Assembly (NCBI GenBank): GCA_021234155.1
Contig: JAJEKV010000032.1
Span: 13,904,283 to 13,968,282 of the forward strand
DNA: 64,000 bases
From: Isoetes taiwanensis
Taxonomy: Eukaryota > Streptophyta > Lycopodiopsida > Isoetales > Isoetaceae
Direction of reading: 5' to 3'
Part shown: positions 53,463-64,000 of the stretch, one piece after another
Numbering within the stretch: the stretch's first letter is position 1
How the letters are laid out: the number at the start of each line of letters is the position of its first letter
The notes under the pieces: model-generated
The model's database searches: none
Seen by the model: only the letters and a program-made list of their open reading frames with translations
Told to the model about the DNA's origin: nothing
Made by a program: the position numbers and the translations under genes

Positions 53463-56432
53463 TTAATCTCCAAACCTAGCTAAATTTTCATTTCATCAAA
53501 TCTTTGTAAACAGAGTGAAATTTGATTCCAGCCATGTATATTATACTTATGCCAAATTATCCAGAATTGAATAAATCTTTGAGCACAGTTTCGTATGATT
53601 GATACTGCTCATCTATGATGAACTAAAGAACAAATGAGTTGCAAATAAATAGAACATTTAGAAATGTAGTGCAAAACATGATATAAAGAACAGACAAGAA
53701 AAAGAACAGACTGATCTTTAGGGAGTCAATAGACTAGTAAAAAGAGCTGATGATATCGTTTGCCCTGTTTGTAATTAGTGCTCCTTTGTGCTCCTTATCC
53801 TCATCTGAACCCAGTATTTTATAATGGCATTCTTTCATCTACAAAGTCATCAACGTAAAAAGAAGATTAAAGATAAGAACAGAATATACTAGATTTCTAA
53901 AGACTAAAACACAAGAACATGGAACAAAGAAGCTCACATTTGCACAATGCTGGTCGTCGCCACACATACTCCATGCAAATGTATCCTGCTTTCTCCTTGG
54001 CCAGATCTGAATAAGATATGCATCACAAGAATAGATAATATAACACTAAAAAGCTGCTACCACTAGATCGCCCTCTCCTCCTTACCATTGTGCACAAGAA
54101 ATGAGAGTAGCCGAATATAGCAGGGAAGCATACAAAGAAGCAAGCAGAAAGTTGATCGCCATTTATTTATGGCTAGGGCAAAATTAGCAGTGAATAAAAA
54201 TCCCTCACGAAATCGAAGTTAGTAGGAATCTGTGAAATCAAAAGCAACATAATATATTAAACCTTAACTCTGTATAATCAGAAGCAAAGAAAAAAATCCC
54301 AGGCCCTACTGCTTGTGCCTTTAGGCCCCTCCTAAAGATCCCTCAAGGTGTTCTGGAAGATCCTTTCCGCTCCAATCCTTAAATCTGTCTTTGCCATCTC
54401 CTACCTCTGGTATGCCAGCTCCGGAAGAGCAGAAACACCGCTTCATTAGAAATGAATGGAATTTGAAAAGGAAATGGCCACACTGTTTTGTAACGCATGA
54501 GAATAAGAGACGTCGCGTGAGAAGGGAATCGTTTGTACAAACAAAAAAGAAAAAAAAGAAGAAAGGGAATTCTGCCTATTTTCAAATTTGCTCTTATATT
54601 TTCAGAAAAAAACATTGGGCTTCACTCTGCCTATACATCCAATCAGGTTATGACACGTGGCAAGTAGATGTCTAAAAGTTGAGCGAGAAGCATATTTTAT
54701 CTTCTTTCCGTCGATCTTACCCTGCATTCCATGGATCTTATTAACCTACATTCTGTCGATCTTACCCTGCATTCAGGTGCAGAATGAAGCCCAATGGATA
54801 TTCCTGTTATGCCAAAGGCCTGTTGGGTTGTTTTCTAGCCGGTCAAGCTGGCCTCCACGCTCTGTGTCGGCCATCTTTCTCAGCCAGAAAATAGCCTAGC
54901 GAGCCTTTCCCTTATACAAAATTACCCCCATGCTATATGGTAATCCATTAAGGTTCTCCTTTCTGTGATTTTGTTTTAAAGTGAGGAAACCATAAATAAT
55001 GTTGTGTTATTTCGGGGCTTATTTTTAATGTGTCCAAGAAGTTATCATGTATTCGGGTAAGCTGCCTATGACAACATTCCCTGCTTGTCCGGTGAGTGCT
55101 GTGGCCTGCGGCCGCCAAACAGCGCACTGGAGCAAACAAGAAATGCTGGACCAGGCAGCTTACCCTAAGAATATCATAAATGGGGAGCGAGTCATCTTTA
55201 TCAGTTTGCAAGGTCGGTGATGCAGAACTATCTTGGGAATTAGCATTCCCTGAAATTTGCATTCCATATGGCGTGGTCGCAGGAGATTACACTCCAGGAA
55301 ATTCCATCAACCTAGTTATCATAACGTTTAATATCTACGGATGTCTACATTTGATAAGAGATCTTACATGATTAAAACCTTTACATGGATATGAGACATT
55401 TGAATATGTGCGTAATGTTTGAAAGTTGTGGAGGGACACAAACAAAATTATAGACATGGCCTATACAACATGTTCCATTGGAAATAGCATATTGCTATAG
55501 TTGAAATGTTATGTGGACCAATGTAAAAGTAACAGGAAACAAAATGCAAAAATGGAAAGGTTGTTGCTCGGCGACTCGGCAAGGATTTTAAATAAATGTG
55601 GGAATATCAATTCATTTCATGAGTTGAGCATACACAGATGAGATCGGATTGATTGAGATTGCATTGCTTGGGCTACTGGGGAAAAACGAACTTGAAGCTA
55701 ATTTTTTGAAGTCTGGAAACTCGGGTCAAACTGTGAACGATGTTTGGGTCAATCCCAAATGAACAATGCCTTTGCATTAAAGCATTTAATAGACAGTATT
55801 GCCTTATAAAGTTGGTTCTAGACTACTAATTGAACATCTTGCTTGAAGTGTGGTTTGAAGCACGTTGAATTTTCCAAGGGTATTTTTAAGCATTATTCAT
55901 TGTCCACAATTTAACATAGTCTGCATTTAGAAAGTGCCATATTTGAAGTTCCTTATAGTTGCTAAGAGATACATCATTATCTATCCAATCTAATTGTCAT
56001 TGCATAACCTTAGTTCTTTATCCAATAGATTAAGATGAATACTACAAATAGGGTATGTTTTAAGTGCCAATGGACATAATTTAAACAATAAATAATTAGA
56101 CATTGGCTTTGTCACAATGCATGGCATGATGTTAACAAGTCATTACTACTTTAAATGAACCACTACAATATGCACAAAAACCACCACCAGTTCTAATAAA
56201 CCACTATATCATTGATAATCAGCATTAATAACAGTATCATAAACCACCATGGGTGTTGACAAACCACTATGGCATGCGGTTTTCTTCTATCAAATAAATT
56301 CACGCATAAAAAATCATACATATCATGGTTTTTTGATGATATGATACTAGTTAAATATACTAGTTCATTTTTGGGCTCCTTGTGTAAGTACCAACGCCAC
56401 ATACATGATTTCTTCCTCATTTCCATTATGTT
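53463..56432. other. No recognisable gene; likely includes the lost left part of element B
   Basis: AT-rich sequence with only short frames. A small foldback lies at 55053-55168. The HAD exon of element B begins at 56437 with a splice acceptor (TTATGTTACAG), so earlier exons of B should lie here, but none was recognised and no GGGTAAAAGCA-type left terminus was found. Confidence 0.4.
55053..55168. repeat. Small foldback element with 13-bp perfect inverted ends
   Basis: GGGTAAGCTGCCT starting about 55055 is inversely repeated as AGGCAGCTTACCC ending about 55167, enclosing about 88 bases that include the GC-rich word TGCGGCCGCCA. No target duplication is evident. The GGGTAA start resembles the A/B/C family only in its first six bases. 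Confidence 0.55.
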
Positions 56433-56436
56433 ACAG

Positions 56437-57251
56437 AGATAAATGCTACTGCAACTGCAAGCCATCACGAAGAGATTTCCAGTGCATCTGTTTTAGGATG
56501 GGAAATTAATTCCCTTGAGACTCATTCTGCACGAGATCCTTCACCAGACAAAAGTTTTACTGCTGAACATGAGCCGCAGGCGGATGCAGGAGATGAAGTT
56601 GACAAAGAAACCCCAGATCCTGAACAAGATGCAGTCTGCTCATCAAGTCCAATACAACCTCAACCAAGAAAAACCAAGAGGTTAACTGAAATTCTCCTTG
56701 TTCTGGATTTTAATAAGGTTTTGGGCAAGTTTTATGACTTGAAAGAGAGGATTCCTGCATCGGCTGAGCCAGAAGTGACCTTCCAAAAATTGAATCTTCA
56801 AAAGGCAGCAATTTCCAGGCCTGGATTACAGGAGTTCTTAGAATGGTGTTTTTCAAAATTTGAGATTGCATTGTGGTCCAGCATGGCTAAGAGTAATGTT
56901 GACTTGTTGGTGAGAAAGTTGCTGCAGGAATATAATGGCAGATTTCTTTTTATTTGGAATCAGGATGACTGCACCAACACAAAATTAAAAGTGCTTAATA
57001 AGCCAATTTTCCTTAAGGATCTGTCCAAAGTGTACCAGAAATACTGGAAATACCAAGTGAAAAACACATTGTCGATAGATGACAGCAGATATAAGGGTTC
57101 TGCTAACCAGCCAAATACCATGATATATCCAAATAGTTTTGCTCCGGACAGGTTGAATTCCAATTTCCTTTTGGAGCAACTCAAACCATGGCTGGAAAGA
57201 CTTCTGGCTGCAGAAAGTGTGCCTGCTTATGTGAAGGAAAATCAAATGTGA
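56437..57251 (+). CDS. Element B, FCP1/NIF-type HAD phosphatase-like protein (3' exon)
   Basis: Open from the acceptor at 56436 to a TGA at 57249. An acidic linker (EPQADAGDEVDKETPDPEQD) and basic PQPRKTKR precede the HAD domain: LLVLDFNKVLGK (motif I, D-x-N), RPGLQEFLEWCFSKFEIALW then SSMAKSNVD (motif II, WSS), FIWNQDDCT, KPIFLKDLSKVYQKYWKYQV, LSIDDSRYKGSANQP (motif III, IDD), and a C-terminus PWLERLLAAESVPAYVKENQ. The pattern follows plant NLI-interacting-factor phosphatases. As in element A, the second catalytic Asp is Asn. No in-frame stop interrupts the 270 residues. The N-terminus lies in an upstream exon not identified. Confidence 0.7.
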
Positions 57252-57429
57252 AACATGTGGGATTCTGAAGAGTCGCGCAACTGCATGAAAATACTCCACA
57301 AGTATTTTCATAAATGAATCTTGTAAAACTCTTTGAAAGTCAATATAAGTAAACAAAATGTGTTGTACTTTTTCAATTAAAATATTTGAATAGATTGTGA
57401 GCAAATGTTCTCGTGTGTGTTTAGAACTA

Positions 57430-58179
57430 GAGACGATAGAGCTTCGGCAGTCCCTGTCTATCTAAAGCCACATACACATTTGGAAGTGGTGCTGAGTGGA
57501 ACTGAAACTGTCGTGATTAGCTCCACCGACATCAAAATTTTGGAAGCTGAACGTAGTGGTTCAATGATCAATTGATCCTCCTCTTCTCAAGGTGATACTT
57601 TCATCTAATTTGTGATCATCAGGATTGTGCCATCATATGCATATGTTTGCAGATACATAGAATACTACTTGATGCTCCAAGGAATGAGTCATCCCTTTCA
57701 TTTCTTTGACCCTCTTTTTCACTCGATATTGTCCAAGGACACAAATAGTTACAAAACAATAAGGAAACATGTGAATCTGGATAAGTGCCAGTACATGTTT
57801 GCGCCTACTTGTGATGGACATCACTGGACCTGCTTTTTGATCGTAAGCTGCGCATGTCTCGCACAGAGATATAAACCAGGGATATATCACTTTGATAGCA
57901 TGGGCTTGCATGGCAGAAGTAGACATATTGAGAGGTTAGTGCTTGCTCATTGCATTTTGCTGTTGTCACACAATGACAACAAACTTTGAATGCAGGTTCT
58001 TGGAATTGCTTGGACATAATAATTTCAGCTTTACAACCTCAGATGTTGTAAAAGATTCCGGAACGCCTCTTCAAACCGATGGCCATTCTTGTGGCCCTAC
58101 CGTATGTTCGTTTATGCACAAATTTATGAGGGGGTACTTGAAAGGAGTGAATATATTGTTGCCTGATCTAGTAAGATAA
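57430..58179 (+). CDS. Element B, Ulp1-like (C48) cysteine protease
   Basis: Exons 57623-57934 and 57996-58179 join in frame (donor GAG/GTTAGT, acceptor GAATGCAG). All active-site positions are present: His in DGHHWTCFLIV, Asp in GIYHFDSMG, Gln in TPLQTDGHSCGPTVC, and the nucleophile Cys in the same word. The substrate-binding side reads YVCRYIEYYL and CQYMFAP. A probable N-terminal exon (57430-57600, VVISSTDIKILEAERSGSMI) holds a TGA near 57572. Ulp1 proteases process or remove SUMO-type modifiers in the nucleus. The gene follows the HAD gene on the same strand. Plant MULE and CACTA elements also carry Ulp1 domains, but here it travels with a different transposase. Confidence 0.75.
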
Positions 58180-60559
58180 CTCAAATGCAGCTGACAAACC
58201 AAACTCTGTTATTAACAAAGTGTGGTTAACTACAGGTTGTGGACATTTCAGACCAGGATCTAGTTGATGTTAGAGTGTTTTAATTTTAAGATTAGAAGCA
58301 ACAAAAGTTGGAACTGAGAGGAATATGTGTATTGGGAAGTATGTAGGTGCATGAGTCACCTCGTACTTTAAAATCACTGTATATCTTGCTTATGTACATA
58401 TTTGTTACTGTAACCTCGGTTCATTTGAATGAAAATTCATATTCAATTATATGTTCTTTGTCACAAACTAAGGAATCAAGTGTTCAAAAGAATTCAGATG
58501 TTCAAAAGAAATCAAGACAAACTCATTTTCACAGCTGAAACACAAAACTTCAGATGAGTTCTGAAAATTACATAATGGTTTTACATTTCATCCTCGACAG
58601 AAAGAACTTCGGGTAAATTCTGTAAAATTTTCTCCTCATCTAAAGGATCCAGCCTATATACAGTCCTGTTTTGACGTTTAATTGGTGGCATGTGAAGTCT
58701 AATTGCACAGATCTGTGTTGTGAATACTATGCCTAAGGCGTCTTTACTGCGAAGATCATAGCTGACGGTTGGTCTTGCACCCTTCTTGTAATACATACTC
58801 TCTATGACACTATCACCAGCGAGGTACCATATTCTATTGAGTTGGAAGTCTTTCTCCACTATCCATTTTGGTTTTGTGCACATCAGAGTCCAAAATTCAG
58901 AACCCTCATCATTTCCTTTCGGAGCAACGACGGCAAAATTATCACCAACTCTAAGTGCCTCTGCTAACATCGTGGGGTTGGAGGAGAATAAAGACCTGCT
59001 AGATTTACGATCCTCAATGTCAGCATGCACATTGGAGGATGGTACAATAACTTGAAGTTTCCAATCATCAACATAGTACTTGTTCACACAACTGTCCCAC
59101 ATGCCATCCAAGCAATAGCTGCAGAAGCATGAAAGTTCCCTCGTGTGCAATTGCAATGGAGATTCAGGATTGAATGCATGTACACAATGGATCTGCCTAG
59201 TGTCCAAAATCCTTTCTGCAACCTATGCTTTCTTTCTATCTATATCCTCCACCTTGACTTCCCAAAAGAACCTTTTTATATTTTTCCTCTTGCTGGTTTC
59301 AGATGTGTTCATCCACTCGGATGTTCCACAAGTAAACATCTCTTCAGCAATTTCTACCACTTCATGAGCATTACCCAATTTTATGCTGTTGTATTTTAAT
59401 TGCAGTTGTCTTAACCATCTCTTTAACTCAGCAGCCTTGCCATCGTGTTCACCTTTCCCGTGGTTAGAACCAAAAAAATTCCACATCATATAGACATCAG
59501 TGTCATTTGTGTACCTAGCCACAAAGTAAAATGGTCTAGAAGCCTTGAATTGAGATGCTACACCATCTGAAAACACATAATGTCTCTTTAGCACCCTTCC
59601 TTTCTGCTCCAGATATTTGTGGTGTTTCATGAAGCAGTGTTGCACGAACAAAGTATCGTGTTCCATATCATCTGATACATAGTAATGTATTTTCTTGATA
59701 ATCTCATCTGCCACTGAGTCCAACTGATATGTTATTTGAACCAAAATGGTAATCTGGTTATTGACCCAGTGTATCGACTGCACTTCCTCTTGTTTCTTGA
59801 ATGTATAGTTCTCTGCAAAATCCACTACCGAAAGACATGCATCTACTGGGAGATTCTCCAGAAGCTCCTTAAATTGTTTTGCCTGCCATTGGTACCTGAA
59901 ATTATGCAGTGGAAAGATTTTTAGACGCTCTTTCAGTTTATCTAGAAGCTCCCTGGGTTCTGTCTCATTGTACTGATGAGTCAATCTCCTACCAGAACTC
60001 GAGATATTGTCTTTTTCATAGTCAATGTACTCCCATTTCACTTTCCTGTTACTGCCACTTTCTTCCATGGGACGGGTCTGAAACTTCTTGATTCCACACA
60101 GCTCACAATCTCCAAGGATGCACGCCTTCTTGTGAAACTCTTGTAATTCACTCTTTAAACACAATATAGATCTCCACAGGCTTCCTGTACTTGCAATTTT
60201 ATGCTGGTATGCCATGCATTGACCAAGTTCATGTGATCTACATACATCGCAGGTGCAAGTGCAATTCTTCGGATGTTTGGTTCTCATCCCATTGAGTCCA
60301 TACAATAGCATTTGCATCCTCACATGCTGAATGCAACAGCAACTACTGAAGTCCTTCAATTTCACAACAAACCAGGGTTTTAGCTTCTCAAAAGCTCGAA
60401 GACGAATCTTAATTTGTGGATGTTGGTCCTTGAACCTCTTGAACAATAGCATCTGAATGAAATGAACATTAAACTGTTAGGATATATATACCACACCAAA
60501 CCATGCACTATACCATGTCTCACACTCATCATATTCACCAGAACGAGCACCTTAGTGCT

Positions 60560-61330
60560 GTGTACGTTACCACACCACACCCCACCACTCACCACATCCC
60601 ACCACACCACACCATCCACCACATACCACACACCAAATGTGTGGTGGTAGCAAGGAGTGGTGGGACATTGTGCAGGGTGGTGGAGTGTGGTGGTGGTGGT
60701 GATGGTGTGTGATGGTGGTGGTGGTGGTGGAGTGTGGTGGTGGTGGTGTGGTTTGGTGTGGTGGAGTGTGGTGGTGGAGGGGTGTGGTGGTGGTGGTGTG
60801 TGGTGGCGGTGGTGGTGGTGTGGTGTGGTGTCGTGGAGTGTGGTGGTGGAGGAGGAGTGTGGTGGTGATGGTGGAGTGTGGTGGAGGGGTGTGGTGTGGG
60901 ACATGGTGGAGTGTGGTGGTGGGAGATGGTATAATGTAGTGGTTGGAGATGGTGGGGTGTGGTGTGGGACATGGTGGACTGTGGTGGAGTGTGGTGGTGG
61001 GAGATGGTGGGCTTCAAATGTGGTGGTAATGGAGAATGTGGTGCATGTGGTGGTGGGAGATGGTGTGTTTGAAATGTGGTGATAAATGTGGTGGTCGCAA
61101 AGATGTGGTGGTAGTCTATGGTGGATGAAATTTAGTGGTGGGATAGATGGTGTGGTATGGTGTGGTGGGGTGAGGGGGGAGAATAAATAAAATTGAATCC
61201 ACACATATCATACATTTAACCTGCACACACCCACATGACACCATAAATATAACGCACCCCACATCACACCACACCACACCACACCACACACCACACCACA
61301 CCACACCACACCACACCACATCACATCACT
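60560..61330. repeat. Strand-switching GTGGTG/CCACAC minisatellite
   Basis: CCACACC-type repeats (60565-60640) switch to GTGGTGG-type repeats (60656-61170) and back to CCACACC (61260-61325). The array lies in the intron of the element B transposase. It creates long meaningless His/Thr/Pro or Val/Gly frames, which I do not call as genes. Confidence 0.9.
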
Positions 61331-61514
61331 TTGATCCTATTTCGTCTGCCATAAAAAATCTGCCTAGCCTACTCTCATAACATTTTTGCAATTCGTACAC
61401 CCTGATAATAATTACATTCCTTTCCTAATAATATTAAAGGATCTATCCCCTAAATCATGTTCCTGCACTAGATTTTTGGTGTTTCATTCTCAAGCTTCCA
61501 AGTTCATTCCGGCA

Positions 61515-61943
61515 ATGGCTACGGGGTTGTTCAGAGATCCTTACGGCCTACCTAAAGTGAGCGAGGAGGGCCTTCGGCATGCTTTAACCAGGGCTCGTGA
61601 CCAATCTCTGAAGGTGGATATGCCTAAATCCACCTTCTTTGCTCAGTTCGAAGCCACCCTAAACCCATACAACAGACTGGATGATGTGCCTTCAATGGCT
61701 ATTTTTGGGGTCGGATTGACAGGAAGTGAGCTCTCAGACAAGGTCCATGACCTTATGTTACATGCTGCTGCAAAGACAGGTATAACATGGGTTATTCGGC
61801 ACTTGCTCGCTCTGAGTTGGTGGCAACAGCGGGAATTACTGGCAGGGTTGCGTTCTTACCACGAGGGGATGCAAGAAGCACTAACAAACCTGATCCTATG
61901 CAATTCTGGGATGACTGCAGAAAGCTTAGATGCTTTAGTGTAG
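61515..61943 (+). CDS. Unassigned 142-residue protein in the transposase intron
   Basis: ATG at 61515 (context GGCAATGGCT) opens MATGLFRDPYGLPKVSEEGL, FFAQFEATLNPYNRLDDVPS, GVGLTGSELSDKVHDLMLHA, and WWQQRELLAGLRSYHEGMQE, ending at a TAG at 61941. In-frame sequence continues after the stop for about 100 bases without other stops except one. I recognise no family. It is opposite in strand to the transposase whose intron holds it. Element A has unassigned plus-strand exons near its left end that could be distant counterparts, but I see no clear similarity. Confidence 0.4.
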   Translation: MATGLFRDPYGLPKVSEEGLRHALTRARDQSLKVDMPKSTFFAQFEATLNPYNRLDDVPSMAIFGVGLTGSELSDKVHDLMLHAAAKTGITWVIRHLLALSWWQQRELLAGLRSYHEGMQEALTNLILCNSGMTAESLDALV

Positions 61944-63420
61944 AAAACAGTAATTTTGGATGCACCAGAAGTGGAGCCAGTCATACCAGCATTTCTTGCT
62001 GCTTAGGAAATACATGTAAATTTAGTTCTCGGGTACAGAGCTTTCAATGAAAAGCCAAATTTTGTAGCATATGCTCTTTTTTTTAATATATTATAGACTT
62101 TCCAACAGAGATGTACTTTCATCTGACAAAAATTTGTCTTTATTCAACAAAAATTTGTACCTTTAGGATCAGTTAGTTATCTGTCATTCTCAAATATTTT
62201 TAGACTGTACACACAGACCCAGTAAAGGAATGTAGTACTTGTAACTCAATTCTGTCATGTTCTAATATTCCCAACATTAAATATTATTTATCTGCATTTC
62301 AGAGTCAACTATACACAATTCACATGCTGCATACAGTACACCACAATCACTGTACAACACAATAACCACCACATGCACCACCACACTAAGCACCATAACT
62401 AAGAAACATGAATAACAGAGTTTATAAACTAACCTGTGATTCCTCCAGATAGTGGGCAGCATGTTCTTCTCTTACATATCTCTCCAATCTTCTAGTTCTA
62501 ACATCCTTTGTGTTGGGAGACACTCTGGTGTTCTCAATCCAAAAATTTTGAATCTTTTCTATTTGTTCATCTGAAATTGCATCAAATATTTTAGCCTTCT
62601 TATAAGAAATTCATTTCCCACCATTGTAATCGATCTTTTCCCTCTTTTTCTTTGCCTTTGGCAGGTTTCTTGGGTGAACACCTAATACCTTTCCAAGATC
62701 TCCCTGGCTGATTTTGTCACTTGTTTCAGAATCTGCACGGCGTGGTACAGACATTGCAAGACAGCTATTCTTGGCTGCTAGGCAGTCATTGCTGGTAGAG
62801 AGTTTCACAATCTGCATGGAGTCCCAGAGGCTCCTTATGACGATGCTCTTGGCTTTTAAATCTTTTAATTCTTCACCTTTAAATTTTTCCAACGTTTTAT
62901 CCCTCAAAAACTCAAGTAAAATTTCTTTCTTCATGCTATCCTCAATTCTTTTGGTCTGTTTATGGAAAGACATTAGCAAATTAAGGATAATACTGCGTTT
63001 ACTGCATGCACTTCTAATTCTGCAAGCTCCAATTTTTCTTCTCTTCTTCTTTTTCTCATGCGTCTTTTCTTCAACATTTCTTCTTCCTTGGTTCTTCTTC
63101 GTTTTCTCCTGTCTGAAGTGCCAGTTTGTGGACAGATTACCTCGTTGACATCCATATCCACAATGCATTGGAGCTTGTAGCAGGGAGGGAGCCAAAGAAC
63201 AGGACGGAGGCAAAGAACAAGAATTTTTGAAAGAATAGGAATTTGAATTTTAGTTTTGAAATTAGAATTTCCCCCACAAATTGGGACTCCATTCTTAAAT
63301 AACGGCAGTTGAACGGTGCCATAATTATACTTTCATACCACAAAAGTGGCGGATGCACGACCACATTTTGGGGGGACAGGGAGGACAGCCGAATTGGAAC
63401 ACCACAGCGTGCTTTTACCC

Positions 63421-64000
63421 ATTCCAGATGAGTTAGCATTCTGTATCTCTAGTAGAGCCATTCTAGAACTCTCAATTCGACTCATGAACCCTAATCAATG
63501 AATCCTAACTGTAAGTTAGATGCATGTGATTAGGATTAGATGTTATTCTTATTATTTATCATGTTATATGGATATATGATGTTGGTTGATCATGTTTGCA
63601 CCTCTTGTATTGAGAAGGGGGGTAGAGACCTAGTAGCCTTGTTTAGATGATGCTTCTAGTTTAGACCCTTTAGTTCCTATTACTTGCAACCTCTTCATAG
63701 AGCCCACCAGGCTATGGTGGTTATGGCACCACATAACAGAGTCAGCGGCAAAATAGAGGGAGGTCCCTTCTGAGCGCAGCTATTGGAGACCCGTAGGAGA
63801 CTGAGCTTATAGTCGGCCACTTTGAGAGGCCCGGGTGTGGGTTCGACACTTCCCGGCTCAATGGTATCGCCCTGACTCTCAAGAGTTGCAGGTGCTAGCC
63901 TGGCTCTTGTTTTGGGGGGTTCAATCAGGGAAGGATATGTGTCGCCACAATCCTCTAATTCCTTATGGAGCCACTGCACTCTAGAAAGGGGAGATGCAAC
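63421..64000. other. Unassigned flank to the right of element B
   Basis: A minus-strand frame at 63695-63979 is Pro/Leu-rich and unrecognised. The phrase GGGTGTGGGTTCGACACTTC near 63833 resembles sequences common near plant retrotransposons, but I cannot assign it. Confidence 0.3.

Larger units (their letters stand above)
58581..63161 (-). pseudogene. Element B transposase (RNase H-like), two exons
   Basis: Exon 1 (63161 to 62434) starts MDMDVNEVICPQTGTSDRRK, is Lys/Arg-rich, changes frame near 62985, and holds DCLAAKNSCLAMSV, SQGDLGKVLGVHPRNLPKAK (helix-turn-helix-like), an in-frame TGA near 62610, and IEKIQNFWIENTRVSPNTKD. Donor CACAG/GTTAGT, acceptor TTTCATTCAG, exon 2 from 60452. Then: KIRLRAFEKLKPW, a Cys cluster (SCCCIQH; CTCTCDVCRSHELGQC), LSVVDFAENYTF, EVQSIHWVNNQITILVQITY, YVSDDMEHDTLFVQHCF, YVFSDGVASQFKAS, WNFFGSNHGKGEHDGKAAE, RFFWEVKVEDID, a TAG at 59223, then an open C-terminal domain to DEM at 58581. 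About 850 residues if whole. Two stops and one shift suggest a recently inactivated gene. Confidence 0.8.
56437..63420. mobile_element. DNA transposon B, partial, same family as A
   Basis: The right end reads, inward from 63420, GGGTAAAAGCACGCTGTGGT, matching element A at 12 of the first 13 bases and again at GGTGT. ATTC follows it. The matching left end and its ATTC copy were not found. Contents: HAD-like and Ulp1-like genes on the plus strand, and a two-exon transposase on the minus strand with an extra plus-strand gene in its intron. The parts align with element A but are clearly diverged in sequence, so the family is old. Start given is the first recognised exon. Confidence 0.7.

Noticed and set aside
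60380-61204. A 274-residue His/Thr/Pro-rich open frame and its Val/Gly-rich opposite-strand frames
   Set aside because: They are read through the GTGGTG/CCACAC minisatellite; triplet-like repeats keep frames open with no protein behind them.
1-64000. CRISPR arrays, bacterial operons, riboswitches
   Set aside because: Introns, PPR genes, CACTA, Helitron and LTR elements mark plant nuclear DNA. The repeated units are transposon subterminal motifs or microsatellites without spacer structure.

Overview
The window looks like intergenic DNA from a large, AT-rich, transposon-filled land-plant genome. The evidence is PLS-type pentatricopeptide (PPR) gene remains with the VVSWNAMIAAYAQ-style repeats typical of ferns and lycophytes, a plant DNA polymerase V (POL5/MYBBP1A-like) pseudogene, plant CACTA transposases, a DUF4283 fragment and gag-only LTR elements. 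A fern or lycophyte is my best guess from style alone. The only host-like gene whose exons join cleanly is a small RING-finger gene (26153-26760).

Layout. 1-20 kb: overlapping CACTA (En/Spm) remains. A terminus at 1431, arrays of GTCACCTATAAYGTC-like subterminal repeats, and a broken TNP2 transposase on the minus strand (DUF4216/DUF4218 part at 7.2-8.5 kb, Transposase_21 part at 15.5-15.9 kb). Nested in the arrays are a 472-bp MITE with an 8-bp target duplication, a polyadenylated retroposon with a 16-bp target duplication and a striking array of seven hairpins, and a 5'-truncated LINE. Between the transposase pieces lie pseudogene pieces of POL5 and of a PPR gene. A Ptta-like ORF follows on the plus strand at 17.9-19.5 kb. 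20-31 kb: a second PPR pseudogene, a Helitron 3' end, LINE pieces, the RING gene, an inverted pair of MITEs, and a promoter-like stretch (heat-shock elements, G-boxes, TATA). 31-36 kb: second copies of two sequence blocks from earlier in the window, one split by a gag-only LTR retrotransposon with a TTTAG target duplication.

36.4-45.8 kb (element A) and about 56.4-63.4 kb (element B) are the most interesting part. They are two diverged members of one DNA-transposon family. A has perfect 22-bp terminal inverted repeats (GGGTAAAAGCATG...) and a 4-bp target duplication AATC. A 322-bp non-autonomous relative (C, 44388-44709, target duplication TACT) sits in an intron of A. A and B both encode, on the minus strand, a two-exon transposase with a helix-turn-helix-like N-terminus, a Cys/His cluster and an RNase H-like core (VVDFAENY ... 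SDG.ASQFK ... HGKG.HDG). On the plus strand both encode an FCP1/NIF-type HAD phosphatase-like protein and a Ulp1-like (C48) protease; B keeps all the protease catalytic residues and A has lost them. This does not match hAT, MULE, CACTA, PIF/Harbinger, Tc1 or piggyBac by motif or target duplication. I propose it as a little-described superfamily that carries a SUMO-protease-like and a phosphatase-like accessory protein. Both transposase genes carry stops or frameshifts, so neither copy is likely to be autonomous now.

45.8-56.4 kb holds a LINE 3' end, a second gag-only LTR retrotransposon next to a truncated inverted LTR, another LINE fragment, and stretches with nothing recognisable. 63.4-64 kb is unassigned.
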